Shown in pieces: positions 17,999-29,300 of a stretch of DNA of 64,000 bases. How positions within the stretch are numbered: the stretch's first letter is position 1; every line of letters begins with the position of its first letter. The stretch spans positions 32,444 through 96,443 of the IMG/VR virus record IMGVR_UViG_3300049893_001613; one strand, written 5' to 3'. The notes beneath the pieces were generated by a model. It did not search any database. It was not told the origin of the DNA and saw only the letters and a list, made by a program, of their open reading frames with translations. Made by a program: the position numbers and the translations under genes. Source of the DNA: a virus.

Positions 17999-18326
17999 TC
18001 TTACAGCAACAGCTCAGAGACCAGTACCTGATTCTATCCTTACTAAAATCATTGAGGATCTTATCAGGTACGATCATGCTAAGTATGCTCTAAATGTTAA
18101 AGATTCTATAATCACTGTCTACAAACACAAAGACAGTGTCAATCAGGTAAAGATTGAGCAATACAAACTGAATGCCGCCCAGTATGAACAGGTAGTAACA
18201 AATCTGAAACAAATCAGTGAGATTGACGAAAAGACAATCAATCGTCTCGAACGTCAATTAAAGATGGTAAGAATCAGAGAGAAAATAATCATTGTAATCG
18301 GCATAGCCGCAATAATTTTGATCTAA
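17961..18326 (+). CDS. Signal-peptide protein with C-terminal membrane segment, spanin partner candidate
   Basis: The 121-residue product has a clear secretion signal (MKRLIGLLIVISSLTATAQ), a periplasmic alpha-helical body (about 25-100) and a hydrophobic C terminus (KIIIVIGIAAIILI). Typical o-spanins are short lipoproteins. Here there is no lipobox Cys after the signal, and a membrane anchor sits at the end instead. Overlap with the upstream i-spanin-like gene suggests partnership. It could be an o-spanin variant or a unimolecular envelope-spanning protein. It overlaps the tail gene start by one base. Confidence 0.6.
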   Translation: MKRLIGLLIVISSLTATAQRPVPDSILTKIIEDLIRYDHAKYALNVKDSIITVYKHKDSVNQVKIEQYKLNAAQYEQVVTNLKQISEIDEKTINRLERQLKMVRIREKIIIVIGIAAIILI

Positions 18327-21300
18327 TGAAATTCGATAAAGGATTATACACAGACAGCCTGGAAGTCAACCAGCCTCAGGGAACTTACAGATTCGCTAAG
18401 AATATAGTGGACTCTAACTTACTTGGGATTATTGAAAACGAAGACGGATTCAGAGAATTAACTGATGTACTTCCTTATACCCTTATTGGTGTAATACCAA
18501 TTGAAGATGGTGCTGTAGTATTCACTACTGATGACACTGATTCAGAAATAGGTACTATTACCCGTTCTGGTGGTACTCTGACTTATCAAACCATATACAC
18601 AGATCAAGCTCTTAACTTCTCGACTTCTGCTCCTATTAAAGGGGAGTACAGAAAAGAACTTACCGGAGACAGAGTAGTAACCTGGATTGACGATAATAAC
18701 CCTCCACGTATTCTTAATATTGATGAAGCTGCTCAGGTTGACAACGTAAATGATTTAGAAGTATTTGGAGCTATTGCCAACCCGGAATTAACTACACCTG
18801 TAACTAATGATTCAGGAGGTGCTTTAAAAGTAGGTACGTACATCCCAATCACCCGTTACAAAACTGTAGACGGATCAGTTACAAACTGGTTTGTTCATGA
18901 CCACGTTTTTTCTATAAGTAATGACCCTAAAAGTGGTACATTCGCTAGCTACGCTGGTTCTATCCCGGACACTATTACAAACAAATCCATCTCTTTTATT
19001 CTTGAAGGTTGTGATACAACATTTGGGACAATTGAAGTGGGGTACGTCTATTCCAGTAACAATGTAGTTACGATCTATTCAGTGACAACTGCAACAGTTG
19101 ACACTAACGTTCCTATTACTCTAACTGGTAATGAGACAGCTACATCTGTAAGTTTAGATGCTTTCCTGACGCCAAGCGCTATTTACACAAATGCCAAAGC
19201 TATTACACAGATGGCTGGTAGATTATACTTAGGAAACTTGACCAGTTCATCGTTACCGGTAAGTGATTTGCAGGTAGCAGCAATGGATATAAAAATTGAT
19301 TATACACGTTCACTTGTAGACGTTATCCAGAACACAAACAACCACAGAGATAACCTACCACCAACTTTTACCCCTGGTGAAGTGTACGCATTTTACCTTG
19401 GAGTTGAATTACGTGAAGGTGGATGGTTATACTACCATATTCCCGGAAGACCCGCTGTTTCAAACGAAACTCAACAGATAACAGATGAGGGAATGACTTA
19501 TAAACGCTTCCAAATAGATGACACCACAGATGCAGTAGGCGCATACTCAACAATGGGGTTCTGGGAAAATTCGAATGAAACTTACCCAGATGAAGCTGCT
19601 TATGTTGGAGCTATTGCCGGGGATCTAAGAGGGCAGAATGTACGTCACCACAGATTTCCAACTACTGCAAAGTTAATGACTTTCTATACTGGTGATGCAA
19701 CAGTAGGTCTTTCTAAATTACCACAGCTTGGTATCAGTGTTTCTAATGTAGATATCCCGGATTCAGTAAAACCGTTTATCAGTCGCTGGAAGATCTTTTT
19801 TGCCAAGAAGAATCCTAACGATTCATTATTTATGGGCCCAGACCTATTACACTTAGCTGCTTACACTAACGAAGATTCAACTGTAAAGTGGTCAAGTGGT
19901 GGTAACTGGGAAGTTTGGAACGGTAATGGAAGTGGTTACACTAAACAGTACACACTACGTACTGATTCAATGAGAATTCATAGCCCAGATTTATTCATTA
20001 GTAATTCTGGTATATCGCCTACATACGCACGCTTTAATTACAGTCTAAGAAGAAGTAATGTTAACGAAATCTGGGATGGTTTTGGAACAAATGGTGGAAC
20101 GCTTACAGTAGATGCTTATGCCAGCTCCTCAAATGATTGGGGGACTGTGACAAGTGCTGTTATAGATTACACCAACACAACTTACACCAGTCGTATTTCT
20201 AGTACTAATTTTAAGAAACGCCTGGATAACTTCGCGTACTTGCCTGAGAATGCAAACAGTGGTAAATGGTACACAAGTTTTAATGAGAGATCTTTCATTG
20301 CTGATATAAACAATAGTAATGGATTTTCTACTTTAGATAAACTTAGAAGAGTCTACACTAACGTATTAACTGGAGTCACACCAAGTGGTGGATTCTTTAC
20401 TGGTACAGATGCCACACCAGCAAACAATGGTAATGGCAGAGAAGAAACAATGTACGTGGAGTACTACAGATACTTGACTGATGTACATTCTTCTTTTTTG
20501 AAACAAGATCTATGCCCTGTAGAAGGATACGCAGACAAAGATGAAACCACATTAACAGGATCAGGAGGAGATAGCTACATCTGCTTTATCAGTTACATGA
20601 CTGCAGCGTTACGTAACTCCCCGACAGGAGGCCCTTCAAGTGGAGCCGCGTCATTACACTTAAGTGAGTGTCTACGTATATGGAGAGGTTACATTGGGTA
20701 TTCTAAGTACAACTTAAACTATCGTTACCAGGACACTGGAGATATTTACACCTACTTCCACGCTAAAACAGATGTACGGGAATTATTTACCCCGACTATT
20801 ACAACTGATTTACGTCCTTCATCAACACAAAACTATATACCATTAATCAGTACTAATGCAAGCAATAACAAGATAAGCTACAGTACTGATTTTAACATCG
20901 ATAACATTTTTGCTGCGGGTGTAATTTATGCGTCTGACTTACCAGCATTTTCTACTGGAGGTGAAGTACAGCCAAATACTATTATTTACTCAGCGGCTCA
21001 GAATGAAGAATCGTTAGAATTCAGCTGGAGAACTTTCCGTTCTGAAGATAAGTACGTTCTTAACAAAAATAAAGGGGATATCAAAAATCTGCAAGGATTT
21101 AGAAATCGTGAGTTGCTGATACATACAACAGATGCTTTATTCAGGACCAGAACAGATGCCCAGGCAGCTACTGACAGTGAATCAATCTATCTGAAGTCAG
21201 CAAACATCTTTGATTTACCACCAGAAGAATTAATACCAACTCCAGAAGGGTATGCAGGAACTCAGCACAAGTTTGGTTGTATCCTTACAAAGATGGGGTA

Positions 21301-22177
21301 CTTCTTCCCTGATGACAAACGTGGTAAGGTGTTTCTGTATGATGGTCAGTTACAGGAAATCTCATCTAATGGAATGCGTATATTCTTCAGAGATTTCATG
21401 AATCTTAAAGAAGATCCGTTTGGGCCTGATGACAACCCGTTCACTAATATAGGTTACACAGCTGGGTATGATGAACGTAATAACAGAATCCTTTTAACTA
21501 AAAAGAGTTCAAATGACCAGTCCTGGACAATAAGTTACAACCCTATTAAAAAGGTTTGGGTATCTTATCATACGTACACACCATCATACTACTTCTCAAC
21601 TAATGAGAACAGCTTGTATGCATACACATCGAATAGGTTCTTCCTGGTTAACGGAGATCCTACAAATACACATAAAGGACAGTACTTTACAAACTTGTCT
21701 ACAGTGTCTTCATTTATCGATGTAGTATACACTACTGGAGATAAGGATGTAGTGTTTACCGGAACTAACTGGATAACTGAATCCTACCCATTAACTGTAG
21801 TATCCGGGCAACCAAGTTCTACTTTGAACTACGCTAATACTTTCACTCATCTGACAGCAAGATCTACAGACCACTGTTCAGGTAGAATACAGTTATTAGT
21901 TGCAGATGACTTTAATGACCTGTACTCTGATAAAATCAGGAACAAAAACAGGACATGGTACTACAACAATATCCGTGATGTTAAAATCACAGACGGTTTT
22001 GTAAAAGGGTTTTATGACGATTTCGAGATAGATACTACAAAGCTTAATACAAACATGGAGTGGTACGACCAGCGTAAATTCACTGATAAATTCGTAATTT
22101 GCCGCTACGAATACGATAATACCGTAAATAACAGGCTTCTATTTAGTTCAGCAGACATCGAAGCCAGACCAATATAA
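18326..22177 (+). CDS. Large tail protein, stabilisation/muzzle-like
   Basis: The 1,283-residue soluble protein begins MKFDKGLYTDSLEVNQPQGTY, followed by repeated short beta blades and ending in 'DKFVICRYEYDN...RLLFSS'. The N-terminal form 'KGL..D....QP.GTYR.A.N...' is typical of the large tail (muzzle/stabilisation) protein found between the adaptor genes and the RNA polymerase genes in crAss-like phages. No enzymatic motif is visible. Its length and position, directly before two cargo proteins and the giant polymerase polyprotein, support a role as the lower tail through which the cargo passes. Confidence 0.7.
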   Translation: MKFDKGLYTDSLEVNQPQGTYRFAKNIVDSNLLGIIENEDGFRELTDVLPYTLIGVIPIEDGAVVFTTDDTDSEIGTITRSGGTLTYQTIYTDQALNFSTSAPIKGEYRKELTGDRVVTWIDDNNPPRILNIDEAAQVDNVNDLEVFGAIANPELTTPVTNDSGGALKVGTYIPITRYKTVDGSVTNWFVHDHVFSISNDPKSGTFASYAGSIPDTITNKSISFILEGCDTTFGTIEVGYVYSSNNVVTIYSVTTATVDTNVPITLTGNETATSVSLDAFLTPSAIYTNAKAITQMAGRLYLGNLTSSSLPVSDLQVAAMDIKIDYTRSLVDVIQNTNNHRDNLPPTFTPGEVYAFYLGVELREGGWLYYHIPGRPAVSNETQQITDEGMTYKRFQIDDTTDAVGAYSTMGFWENSNETYPDEAAYVGAIAGDLRGQNVRHHRFPTTAKLMTFYTGDATVGLSKLPQLGISVSNVDIPDSVKPFISRWKIFFAKKNPNDSLFMGPDLLHLAAYTNEDSTVKWSSGGNWEVWNGNGSGYTKQYTLRTDSMRIHSPDLFISNSGISPTYARFNYSLRRSNVNEIWDGFGTNGGTLTVDAYASSSNDWGTVTSAVIDYTNTTYTSRISSTNFKKRLDNFAYLPENANSGKWYTSFNERSFIADINNSNGFSTLDKLRRVYTNVLTGVTPSGGFFTGTDATPANNGNGREETMYVEYYRYLTDVHSSFLKQDLCPVEGYADKDETTLTGSGGDSYICFISYMTAALRNSPTGGPSSGAASLHLSECLRIWRGYIGYSKYNLNYRYQDTGDIYTYFHAKTDVRELFTPTITTDLRPSSTQNYIPLISTNASNNKISYSTDFNIDNIFAAGVIYASDLPAFSTGGEVQPNTIIYSAAQNEESLEFSWRTFRSEDKYVLNKNKGDIKNLQGFRNRELLIHTTDALFRTRTDAQAATDSESIYLKSANIFDLPPEELIPTPEGYAGTQHKFGCILTKMGYFFPDDKRGKVFLYDGQLQEISSNGMRIFFRDFMNLKEDPFGPDDNPFTNIGYTAGYDERNNRILLTKKSSNDQSWTISYNPIKKVWVSYHTYTPSYYFSTNENSLYAYTSNRFFLVNGDPTNTHKGQYFTNLSTVSSFIDVVYTTGDKDVVFTGTNWITESYPLTVVSGQPSSTLNYANTFTHLTARSTDHCSGRIQLLVADDFNDLYSDKIRNKNRTWYYNNIRDVKITDGFVKGFYDDFEIDTTKLNTNMEWYDQRKFTDKFVICRYEYDNTVNNRLLFSSADIEARPI

Positions 22178-22178
22178 C

Positions 22179-23885
22179 ATGAAGAAGAAAAAGAAAAAAT
22201 TAGTTGTAGGAGGAAACCTGGCACAATACGGGCAACCGGTAGCTCAGGGTATTGGTATGCTTGGTAGTATGTCTGGAAATCCAGTCTTTAGCAGTGCTTC
22301 AATGGGACTACTGGCGGGGGCTAAATTCGGTCCTATGGGTATGATCGCTGGCGCTGGTATAGGAGCCCTAAAAGGTTCTCAGGCTAAGCATGAAGCTGAA
22401 CTAGAAGCAAAAAGAATAAAAGAAGCTCAAGAAGAGATGTACAGGTTTGACAGTGCTAACCAGGCAATTATAAATTCTGGCGGTGGTTTAAAACACGGAG
22501 GTAAACTTCTGGCAAAATCCTTGAATCCTATAAAAGGTGGTGGGTTAGTTCCTATTTCTGAAGACGCAGTAGAAGTTAAAGGTAACAACCCGAATGTTAC
22601 TGATGGTGTGGAATTAGAATCAGCACATGTTGACCATGGTGAAGTAATCAGTTCACTACCCGACCTTGGCAAATTTGTATTCTCTAAAGAACTTGGTTAC
22701 GCTAAAAAAGCTAAAGCTCTGGAGAAAATGAAAGACGACCGTCCAAGATTTAAAGCAGTCAATCAGAAAGTGGACCAGGAACTACTGGCCCTGGCAAATG
22801 AACAAGAGAGTATGAAAACAGGTAAAAATAAAACATCACTGGCTGAAGGAGGTTACATCCTTAGAAAGAAACTGGATCCAGATCGCAAACAACCAGCAAA
22901 AGGAGCTAAGCCTATAGAAATTAAAGGCCCTACACCTCTTGGTGATGAATCAAAGTACTTCCTTAATAAACCTAAGAAGAAACTGGTGTGGGGTGGAGAG
23001 ACTGATCCTTTTGATTTTCAAAAGACAGCTGAACAAGCGTCAATGAACAGAATCCCGGGTGTTAACGCCCAAGCAGATCCATTTGCTATAGATAAAAATG
23101 AATTACTTGGTCTTACCGCTAAATGGGATCAGCAGGAAGCTGCTGACTACAAGGGTGAAACTATTACCCCTGAAATGCCGACTGAAAAAGCTCAAACCAT
23201 GCCAAAGAAATTTAATTGGGGGAAAGCGCTTCAAAACGGTGTAACCGGTTTAGCCACATTCGGTCCTAACTTGTTTACCAATAACGCTATTAAAAAGCTC
23301 AAAGGACCTCCGCAGAGCGCGATGGAGAGAGCTGTAACCCTTAAGAAGGTAAATCCTAATGCCCAGCTTGCAAGCGCTAGAAACGCCTTTAATGACGCCA
23401 ACGAGGTTGTACGAAAAGGTGTAGGTAACTTCAGTAACTTAGCATCAGGAACAGGATCTTTACTTGCAAAAAGACTGGAAGCTGAAAATCAGATCTTTGG
23501 GCGAGTTAATGACCAGAACATTGGTATTCAGAACCAGGAAGCCGGCTTGAATGTAGGTGTAAATCTGCGTAACACAGAGCGGTTAAACAGATTTAGTGAA
23601 AACAAGACAGAATTTGAAAACAAAAAGATCCAACTGAAATCTGAAAACGTAGCCAATGTAGCTAAAAAAAGCTTACAGATAGGTCAGGAGAAAGAACGAA
23701 TGGCGCTGGATAAATTAAAAGCCAAAATTATAGCCGGCCAGTATGGTGATTCAGGAGTTCTTGCTCGGTTAGGGGAGAAATTCAAAATGGAAGATCCGGA
23801 AGCTTACGAAGAACTGAAGTCACAAGGATTCTTTAGACTTGGTGGTCTTATGAGTAATAAGCTCTCTAAAAAGAAAAAGAAGTAA
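22179..23885 (+). CDS. Virion cargo/ejection protein 1
   Basis: The 568-residue protein has strongly basic ends (MKKKKKKLVV at the start, KLSKKKKK at the end). A hydrophobic Gly/Met-rich region at about residues 25-70 could insert in a membrane. The middle segment around 120-165 (VPISEDAVEVKGNNPNVTDGVEL... HVDHGEVI) is characteristic of internal proteins of crAss-like virions. The C-terminal half is a long coiled coil. Such proteins are packaged and ejected with the polymerase. It is followed by a terminator-like hairpin and a homing endonuclease that interrupts the cargo gene series. Confidence 0.7.
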   Translation: MKKKKKKLVVGGNLAQYGQPVAQGIGMLGSMSGNPVFSSASMGLLAGAKFGPMGMIAGAGIGALKGSQAKHEAELEAKRIKEAQEEMYRFDSANQAIINSGGGLKHGGKLLAKSLNPIKGGGLVPISEDAVEVKGNNPNVTDGVELESAHVDHGEVISSLPDLGKFVFSKELGYAKKAKALEKMKDDRPRFKAVNQKVDQELLALANEQESMKTGKNKTSLAEGGYILRKKLDPDRKQPAKGAKPIEIKGPTPLGDESKYFLNKPKKKLVWGGETDPFDFQKTAEQASMNRIPGVNAQADPFAIDKNELLGLTAKWDQQEAADYKGETITPEMPTEKAQTMPKKFNWGKALQNGVTGLATFGPNLFTNNAIKKLKGPPQSAMERAVTLKKVNPNAQLASARNAFNDANEVVRKGVGNFSNLASGTGSLLAKRLEAENQIFGRVNDQNIGIQNQEAGLNVGVNLRNTERLNRFSENKTEFENKKIQLKSENVANVAKKSLQIGQEKERMALDKLKAKIIAGQYGDSGVLARLGEKFKMEDPEAYEELKSQGFFRLGGLMSNKLSKKKKK

Positions 23886-23921
23886 AAACTTTGTTTTAAG
23901 AAGGAAACTTCTTACCTTTCG

Positions 23922-23955
23922 ACCTAAAATGTGGTTAAACACGTTTTAGGTTTAG
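23922..23955 (+). terminator. Terminator-like hairpin after cargo gene 1
   Basis: ACCTAAAA at 23922-23929 pairs with TTTTAGGT at 23944-23951, with an inner GTG/CAC pairing. It is followed by a short TT run. A smaller AAGAAG..CTTCTT hairpin lies just upstream. It would attenuate transcription before the inserted GIY-YIG gene. The T-run is weak, so efficiency is uncertain. Confidence 0.55.
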
Positions 23956-23964
23956 AAGGTTAAA

Positions 23965-24330
23965 ATGGAGAATCCTCGCGTAGAAACAGAAAGTAACACC
24001 CAATACATTTATCTGTTATTGGACCCACGTAATAACCAACCTGTTTATGTTGGTAAAGCAAAGTGTGTTATTAGCAGATTAGGTTTACACCTTTGTGTAA
24101 AAGCAAAGCACAACCCGGCTTTTTATGCCTTTATTGAGGAATTAAAGCGATCCTTGCTTATTCCTAAAATTCAAATTTTAGAAACAACTGATGATGATCA
24201 CGCTACAGAAAGAGAAACTTTCTGGATTGGTCATTATTTTTCATTGTACCCAAATTTATACAACCGATCTCTCAGACCAAAAAGTATGCTTAAAACTAAG
24301 CAATACGTCAAAACTTTAAAAAGAAATTAA
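23965..24330 (+). CDS. GIY-YIG family homing endonuclease (free-standing)
   Basis: The 121-residue protein opens with a GIY-YIG domain: YIYLLLDP (residues 13-20), PVYVGKAK (27-34), the catalytic-region SRLGLHL and a downstream Glu in ATERETFW. There is no added DNA-binding module. It stands alone between the two cargo genes, preceded by its own spacer and hairpin, and is unrelated in composition to its neighbours. This is the usual situation for an intron-less homing (Seg-like) nuclease that has invaded a virion operon. Confidence 0.8.
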   Translation: MENPRVETESNTQYIYLLLDPRNNQPVYVGKAKCVISRLGLHLCVKAKHNPAFYAFIEELKRSLLIPKIQILETTDDDHATERETFWIGHYFSLYPNLYNRSLRPKSMLKTKQYVKTLKRN

Positions 24331-24332
24331 CA

Positions 24333-26333
24333 ATGGGTTTATATTCAGATCTCTCCTTAAATTCAGGAGAATACATTCCACAGTACGCTGGGGCTCCTCT
24401 GGCCGAAATGCAGAAAACAGCTGATACTCTTGCCGGACGCCACTACCAAAACATTGCTCAAGCCAATCAGCTTGAGATCATGGCCAACCAGCTTAAGTCT
24501 AAACTCCTACCAGGAGCGAAAGGATACGTTGACCAACATATCAACTCTATCAATGAAGCATTAGCAGAAATGGCTAAAAGTGGTGGTGAAAACGCTACAG
24601 CTCGGGTACAAGCCCTGGCCAGAACTTTACAGGGAGACCAAGGTATTCTCAATGGTCTTCAGAGAGCTCAGGAATACGCTAAACAGACTGAGGCTATCGA
24701 TGCCTTAAAACTAAAAGGGGAGATACCTTTATTTGATGAAGCAAGGCGTAAACAGCTGGAAGCAGCCAGTGCAACCGATGAGCTGTACAACTCACCATAT
24801 TCTATGGAAGTTGAACCATACAAGAGCCCAACTCCAGAAATGGATGAAGTATGGAATGTAATTAAACCCGATTCATATGAAGGTGCTATTCATGCTGCAA
24901 TGAACACTACAGCTAAAAACCTTCTTGGTAAGAACATAGAAGGGATGGACCCTGACCTGCCTTTATTCTTTGAAAGTATCACAACTTCAGGAATCAGTGG
25001 CCAGAAAATTAAAGACATGCTCGACAACGCGTGGAGCACTTACCAGAATTCAGAATCCTTTAAACAACAAACCGGTAAACTGGTAGGCAAATCTCCAGCC
25101 CAGGTTAAACAGGAATTCTATAAGCGTGGTTTAATGGGTGTGTACAGTAACCTTCAAAGAACCTACAATGCAACTCCAGCAGCTGCTTTAAACGGAGGAA
25201 GTGGTAGCACCGCAGAACCCGCAGCTATCAATGTTCCAATGGATGCTACTGTAAGAACTAACTTCGATAAGAATACATCCGTAATTCCAGGAGTAGTTGA
25301 CAAAGCGCTACTAAATTCAGAACGTAAGGTAATTGAAGGTCAGCTGAACTCCATGGCTATGACGGATAAAATAGCACCACTAGACGCAAAAGCTTTAAAA
25401 GAAAAAGCTAAACTGGAAAAACGGTTAGGTGAGATTAATGCTGAAGAAAAAAGAACACAAGCTGACGTAGACGCAGAACAACTAGCTACGTTTAAAACAG
25501 CTGTAGAAGTATTAGGCACTCAACCAATAAGCTCTTCTATTTATCTTGGTAAACCCGGACCACAGAAAACAACTGAAAGCATGACTGATGCTGAATGGAA
25601 AGCATTTATGCAAACTCCTGAAGGGCAGACAGCTTTAAATCAATACAATCAACAGTACCAGTCATTACGTTACAATAATGCTTTTGCTACTGTACCACTT
25701 ACAAGTGATGCTTCTCAGACGAATGAACAGTTTCTGCAGAAGACAGCTCACTTCAGAAAGATTATGCCGGTTGACGGATCTGAAGAACCGACAACAATAA
25801 TGAATGAAAACAACGAACCAGCTAGTGACGAACTAGCCGTAGTAAATGAAGCTATCTCAACTGGACAGTTTGAATACATTGGTATGGCTACTCCAAGAAA
25901 CTTGTTCGCTAAGAAAGCTAATGACAAGTCATTTACCCGAGCTATCCGTGTTCGTATAAAAGATCCTAACAAAGCGGGAGCAACTAAAGATTACTTCTTA
26001 AGCCAGCCTGCTGGTATGACAACTCCAATCGACACAAACGAGAACGTGCTCTGGGAAAGAGCTACTTCTAAGCCTGGAGCTTTTGTTCCGGCTGGTGGAG
26101 GATATGAAATACAAACAATGCCTACTGTACAACAACGCGAGAAGTTGTATCCAAAGTACGGAACTTCAGTAGAAGTTGACGGACAGTACAAAACAATTGA
26201 TCAGGCAAAATTCGTAAACAACCCTGAAACAGTATTACTGAAAACCAAAGACGGTAAAGTAATACCTTTTGCTAATTACTCGATGGCTGCTAAATATCTT
26301 GCAGACCAAGGAGTAGAACTTAACATAGAATAA
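24333..26333 (+). CDS. Virion cargo/internal protein 2
   Basis: The 666-residue, largely helical protein has an N-terminal 'YSDLSLNSGEYIPQYAGAPL' segment followed by long coiled helices (about residues 25-130). It then has a Gly/Ser/Thr linker near 288-296 and a mixed C-terminal domain. There is no signal peptide or enzyme motif. Its position directly ahead of the giant polymerase gene and behind cargo protein 1 is that of internal, co-ejected proteins in crAss-like phages. The assignment is from context and architecture. Confidence 0.65.
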   Translation: MGLYSDLSLNSGEYIPQYAGAPLAEMQKTADTLAGRHYQNIAQANQLEIMANQLKSKLLPGAKGYVDQHINSINEALAEMAKSGGENATARVQALARTLQGDQGILNGLQRAQEYAKQTEAIDALKLKGEIPLFDEARRKQLEAASATDELYNSPYSMEVEPYKSPTPEMDEVWNVIKPDSYEGAIHAAMNTTAKNLLGKNIEGMDPDLPLFFESITTSGISGQKIKDMLDNAWSTYQNSESFKQQTGKLVGKSPAQVKQEFYKRGLMGVYSNLQRTYNATPAAALNGGSGSTAEPAAINVPMDATVRTNFDKNTSVIPGVVDKALLNSERKVIEGQLNSMAMTDKIAPLDAKALKEKAKLEKRLGEINAEEKRTQADVDAEQLATFKTAVEVLGTQPISSSIYLGKPGPQKTTESMTDAEWKAFMQTPEGQTALNQYNQQYQSLRYNNAFATVPLTSDASQTNEQFLQKTAHFRKIMPVDGSEEPTTIMNENNEPASDELAVVNEAISTGQFEYIGMATPRNLFAKKANDKSFTRAIRVRIKDPNKAGATKDYFLSQPAGMTTPIDTNENVLWERATSKPGAFVPAGGGYEIQTMPTVQQREKLYPKYGTSVEVDGQYKTIDQAKFVNNPETVLLKTKDGKVIPFANYSMAAKYLADQGVELNIE

Positions 26334-26336
26334 TCA

Positions 26337-29300
26337 ATGGCTAAAAAAACACCATTAACAGACTTAGGATTTGATCAACTAGGTAAAGTAAAACCACTTG
26401 CTCCTCTGGGTACAACTCCAGACCCACTTGGTTTTGACACCCAGGTTAACTCACCTTCTCCTTATGAAGGTCCAACCCCTAGTGAACAATACACTCCAGG
26501 ATACATAGCTGAAACAAGCTTAAAAGATCATATTGCTGCTAATCAAGATGGTTGGGATCAGTTCGCTAACTTCTTTGAACAAACTGGTGTAGGTGCCTTA
26601 GCCGGTACTATAGAAACAGCTTCATACATGGCTGACTTCGAACAACACTGGAATTGGTTAAAAGGTGAAGAAACAGAGTACAAAAACTGGTTAGGTGAAG
26701 GGATGAAGAAAATTGTTGAAGAGAACAAAGAACTCTTCCCAATCTATCTTTCTGAAAAGAATGAAGGGTTTGAACCTTCATCAGCAGAGTGGTGGGCTCA
26801 TCATGGTGGTTCCGGATTAGGAACTGTACTGGGTCTGTTGGTTCCTGGTTTAGGAGTAGCAAAACTTGGTAAGCTTGCTGGTATGGGTAAAACAGGACAA
26901 GCTATCTCAGCTACTGTAGCATCACGTACAGCCGAGTCTACAATGGAGGCTAATCAAGTCTTCGAGGAAAGCTACAAAACATTACTTGACAGAGGAATAG
27001 ATACAGAGACAGCTAAGCAATTAGCTGGAAAAGCTGCTACAACCACTTGGAATACTAACTGGTTATTTGCTCTTCAGGATTTTGCTCAATTCAATACTAT
27101 CCTTAAAGGAGCAAAAGTTTCTGCTAAAGGAGCAAAAGGATTAGGTATTAAACAATTCCTTGGACAATCCGCCTGGGAAGGTGCTGAAGAAGCAGGACAA
27201 TACACTGTACAACAAGAAGCTAAACGTCTCGCTCTCGAGTCAGACGCGGACTACTTTGGAGCTGGTTTCAATAAGAGATTAGCAGATTATGTAGATGATG
27301 ATGAATTCTTAACATCAACATTACTTGGTGCTGCAGGTGGAGGTTTATTCCATGTAGCTGGTAAAGCAGCTGAAGCGGTTACAGAAGTGCAACAAGGTGA
27401 CTACATTCCAAGGATTAAAGAAAAGATATTTAATACTGTAAAGCGTGGACTACAAAAAGTACGCGCTAATACAGTTGATGACACAGGTACATCTCAGACC
27501 ATCTCTAACGTAGAGCTGGCCAACATGTACGTGGACCGGTTAAACAAAGGTAAGTTAAACAACTATACTGAAGAGTTAGAAGAACTGAAGAAAAAAACTG
27601 AAACAGACTCTGATGTAAAAAGAACAATAGATGAGCACATCGAGGACGTGGAGTTCTTGAAAACTGAAGAAGCTCGTTTGAAGAATTCTCCTATACCCGC
27701 AGAGTTTCACAAACATATTCTGACTACAACTCTTGAACAAAGACAGAAGTCAAGATTACAGAAGCAACTGTCTAACGAATTACAGGCTCTTGAACAAGAT
27801 CTGTTAAGAGAAGACCAGTTAACTCCTGAACTACAACAGCTTAAAAAGCTGCAGATAAGTGCTGCTGGTTACGCAAAGCTGGCCCAGACTAATCCTAAAT
27901 TTGTACCGGTTGCTGAGCAAATGACTAAAGCATTTGAACAGGCTAAGCAGGATTTCAAAGCAGGTAACGTACTTGGTGCTATTGCTGATCTTGATAAAGT
28001 ATTATTAACTAACCGCGATGCTGCACTCTTCGAAAAAGCATTCCAGTTAATTTCTACTCAAGAACAACAAAAGGATCTCAAGGATGAGCTTGCTAAAGTA
28101 ACAACTCCTGAGGGCCTTGCACAGATAGCTAAGGAACGTGCTGAAAAGAAAATCAATGCTGAATCTCAAGCTGTACTTAATAACCCAAAAGCAACTAAAG
28201 AAGAAATTCTTCAAGCTGCAGCAAACACTACTGATGAAGCATTAAAAGTTGAGTTAGCTAAGAAACATCAGGCTCTTGTAGATGCTGATAAGGCAGCTAA
28301 CGAAGCCAAGACTAAAGCTCTTGTAGATGAGGGAGCTCCTGAAGCACCTGAAGAGAGACTTCCTGATGAAATACCATTTGACTTCGATCCAAACTTCGAA
28401 GTAGTTCCTGAAGTAGAGGACGCTCCACTTCCGGATGAAATTCCTTTTGCTGGTGGATTAAGTCCTGAACAAGCCCAGAAATGGGGAGGACTAAGCCCAG
28501 AACAGGTGACTACAATGCTGAGTCAACTTAATACTGAACAACAGGAAGCAAAACCTGTACCTACTGATCAGCAGGGAGAGAAAGATATTAAAGCAAGTGA
28601 GGCTAGACGTGATCAGTCAACAGTTGGTACCATCTCTATGGACCATCTTGGAGATGAAGCCCAAACACCGCAGAAGTACCACCATGTTAATGGACAGGTT
28701 GGTACTGCAGAAGACGTGTTTGCAGTCGAACCAATGACTGGACAATTACTTGTTAACACTCCGGTTATTCAACCAGGAATGACTGTAACATTGAAAGTAG
28801 AAAACGAATTCCCATGGACACAACGTGCTGGGTTTGTTCCTAACAGTGTTGATAACTACACTATCAATGTGTACATGGAAGGTGTATCTCAGCCATTAAC
28901 ACAACTTCGTAACGTTGATAATAAGAAATTAAATGAACCAGCTAAAGTTGAAGAACAAGATAATAACAGAGCTCTACGTAACAGAATTATTGCTGCGGGA
29001 GGAACTCTGCAAACAACCATTACTGGTAAGAACCTTGGCTCTATTCGCGTCTCTGATCGTAAGAATTCAGTTGAAATATTTCAGTCTGATTTCGTAGAAA
29101 CTCCTGAAGGTTGGTCATTCCAGAACACCGGGCATAACCCAGCATTTGGATTTATAGACTTCAACGGTTTAATTGAAGTGCCTAACCTGCGTAGTATGGC
29201 TGGAATGTCGTCAGCTACGGCAGACCGTATTGAAGCAGCTGTACTCGAGCTGTCAAAGAACACAGCTCAATTGTCCAAGATGAGAGGTAAGATTATTACC

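Noticed and set aside
23886-23964. A possible attachment site or CRISPR-like repeat from the hairpins after cargo gene 1
   Set aside because: The repeats are hairpin arms only, without direct copies or spacer periodicity. No CRISPR array was noticed in the window.
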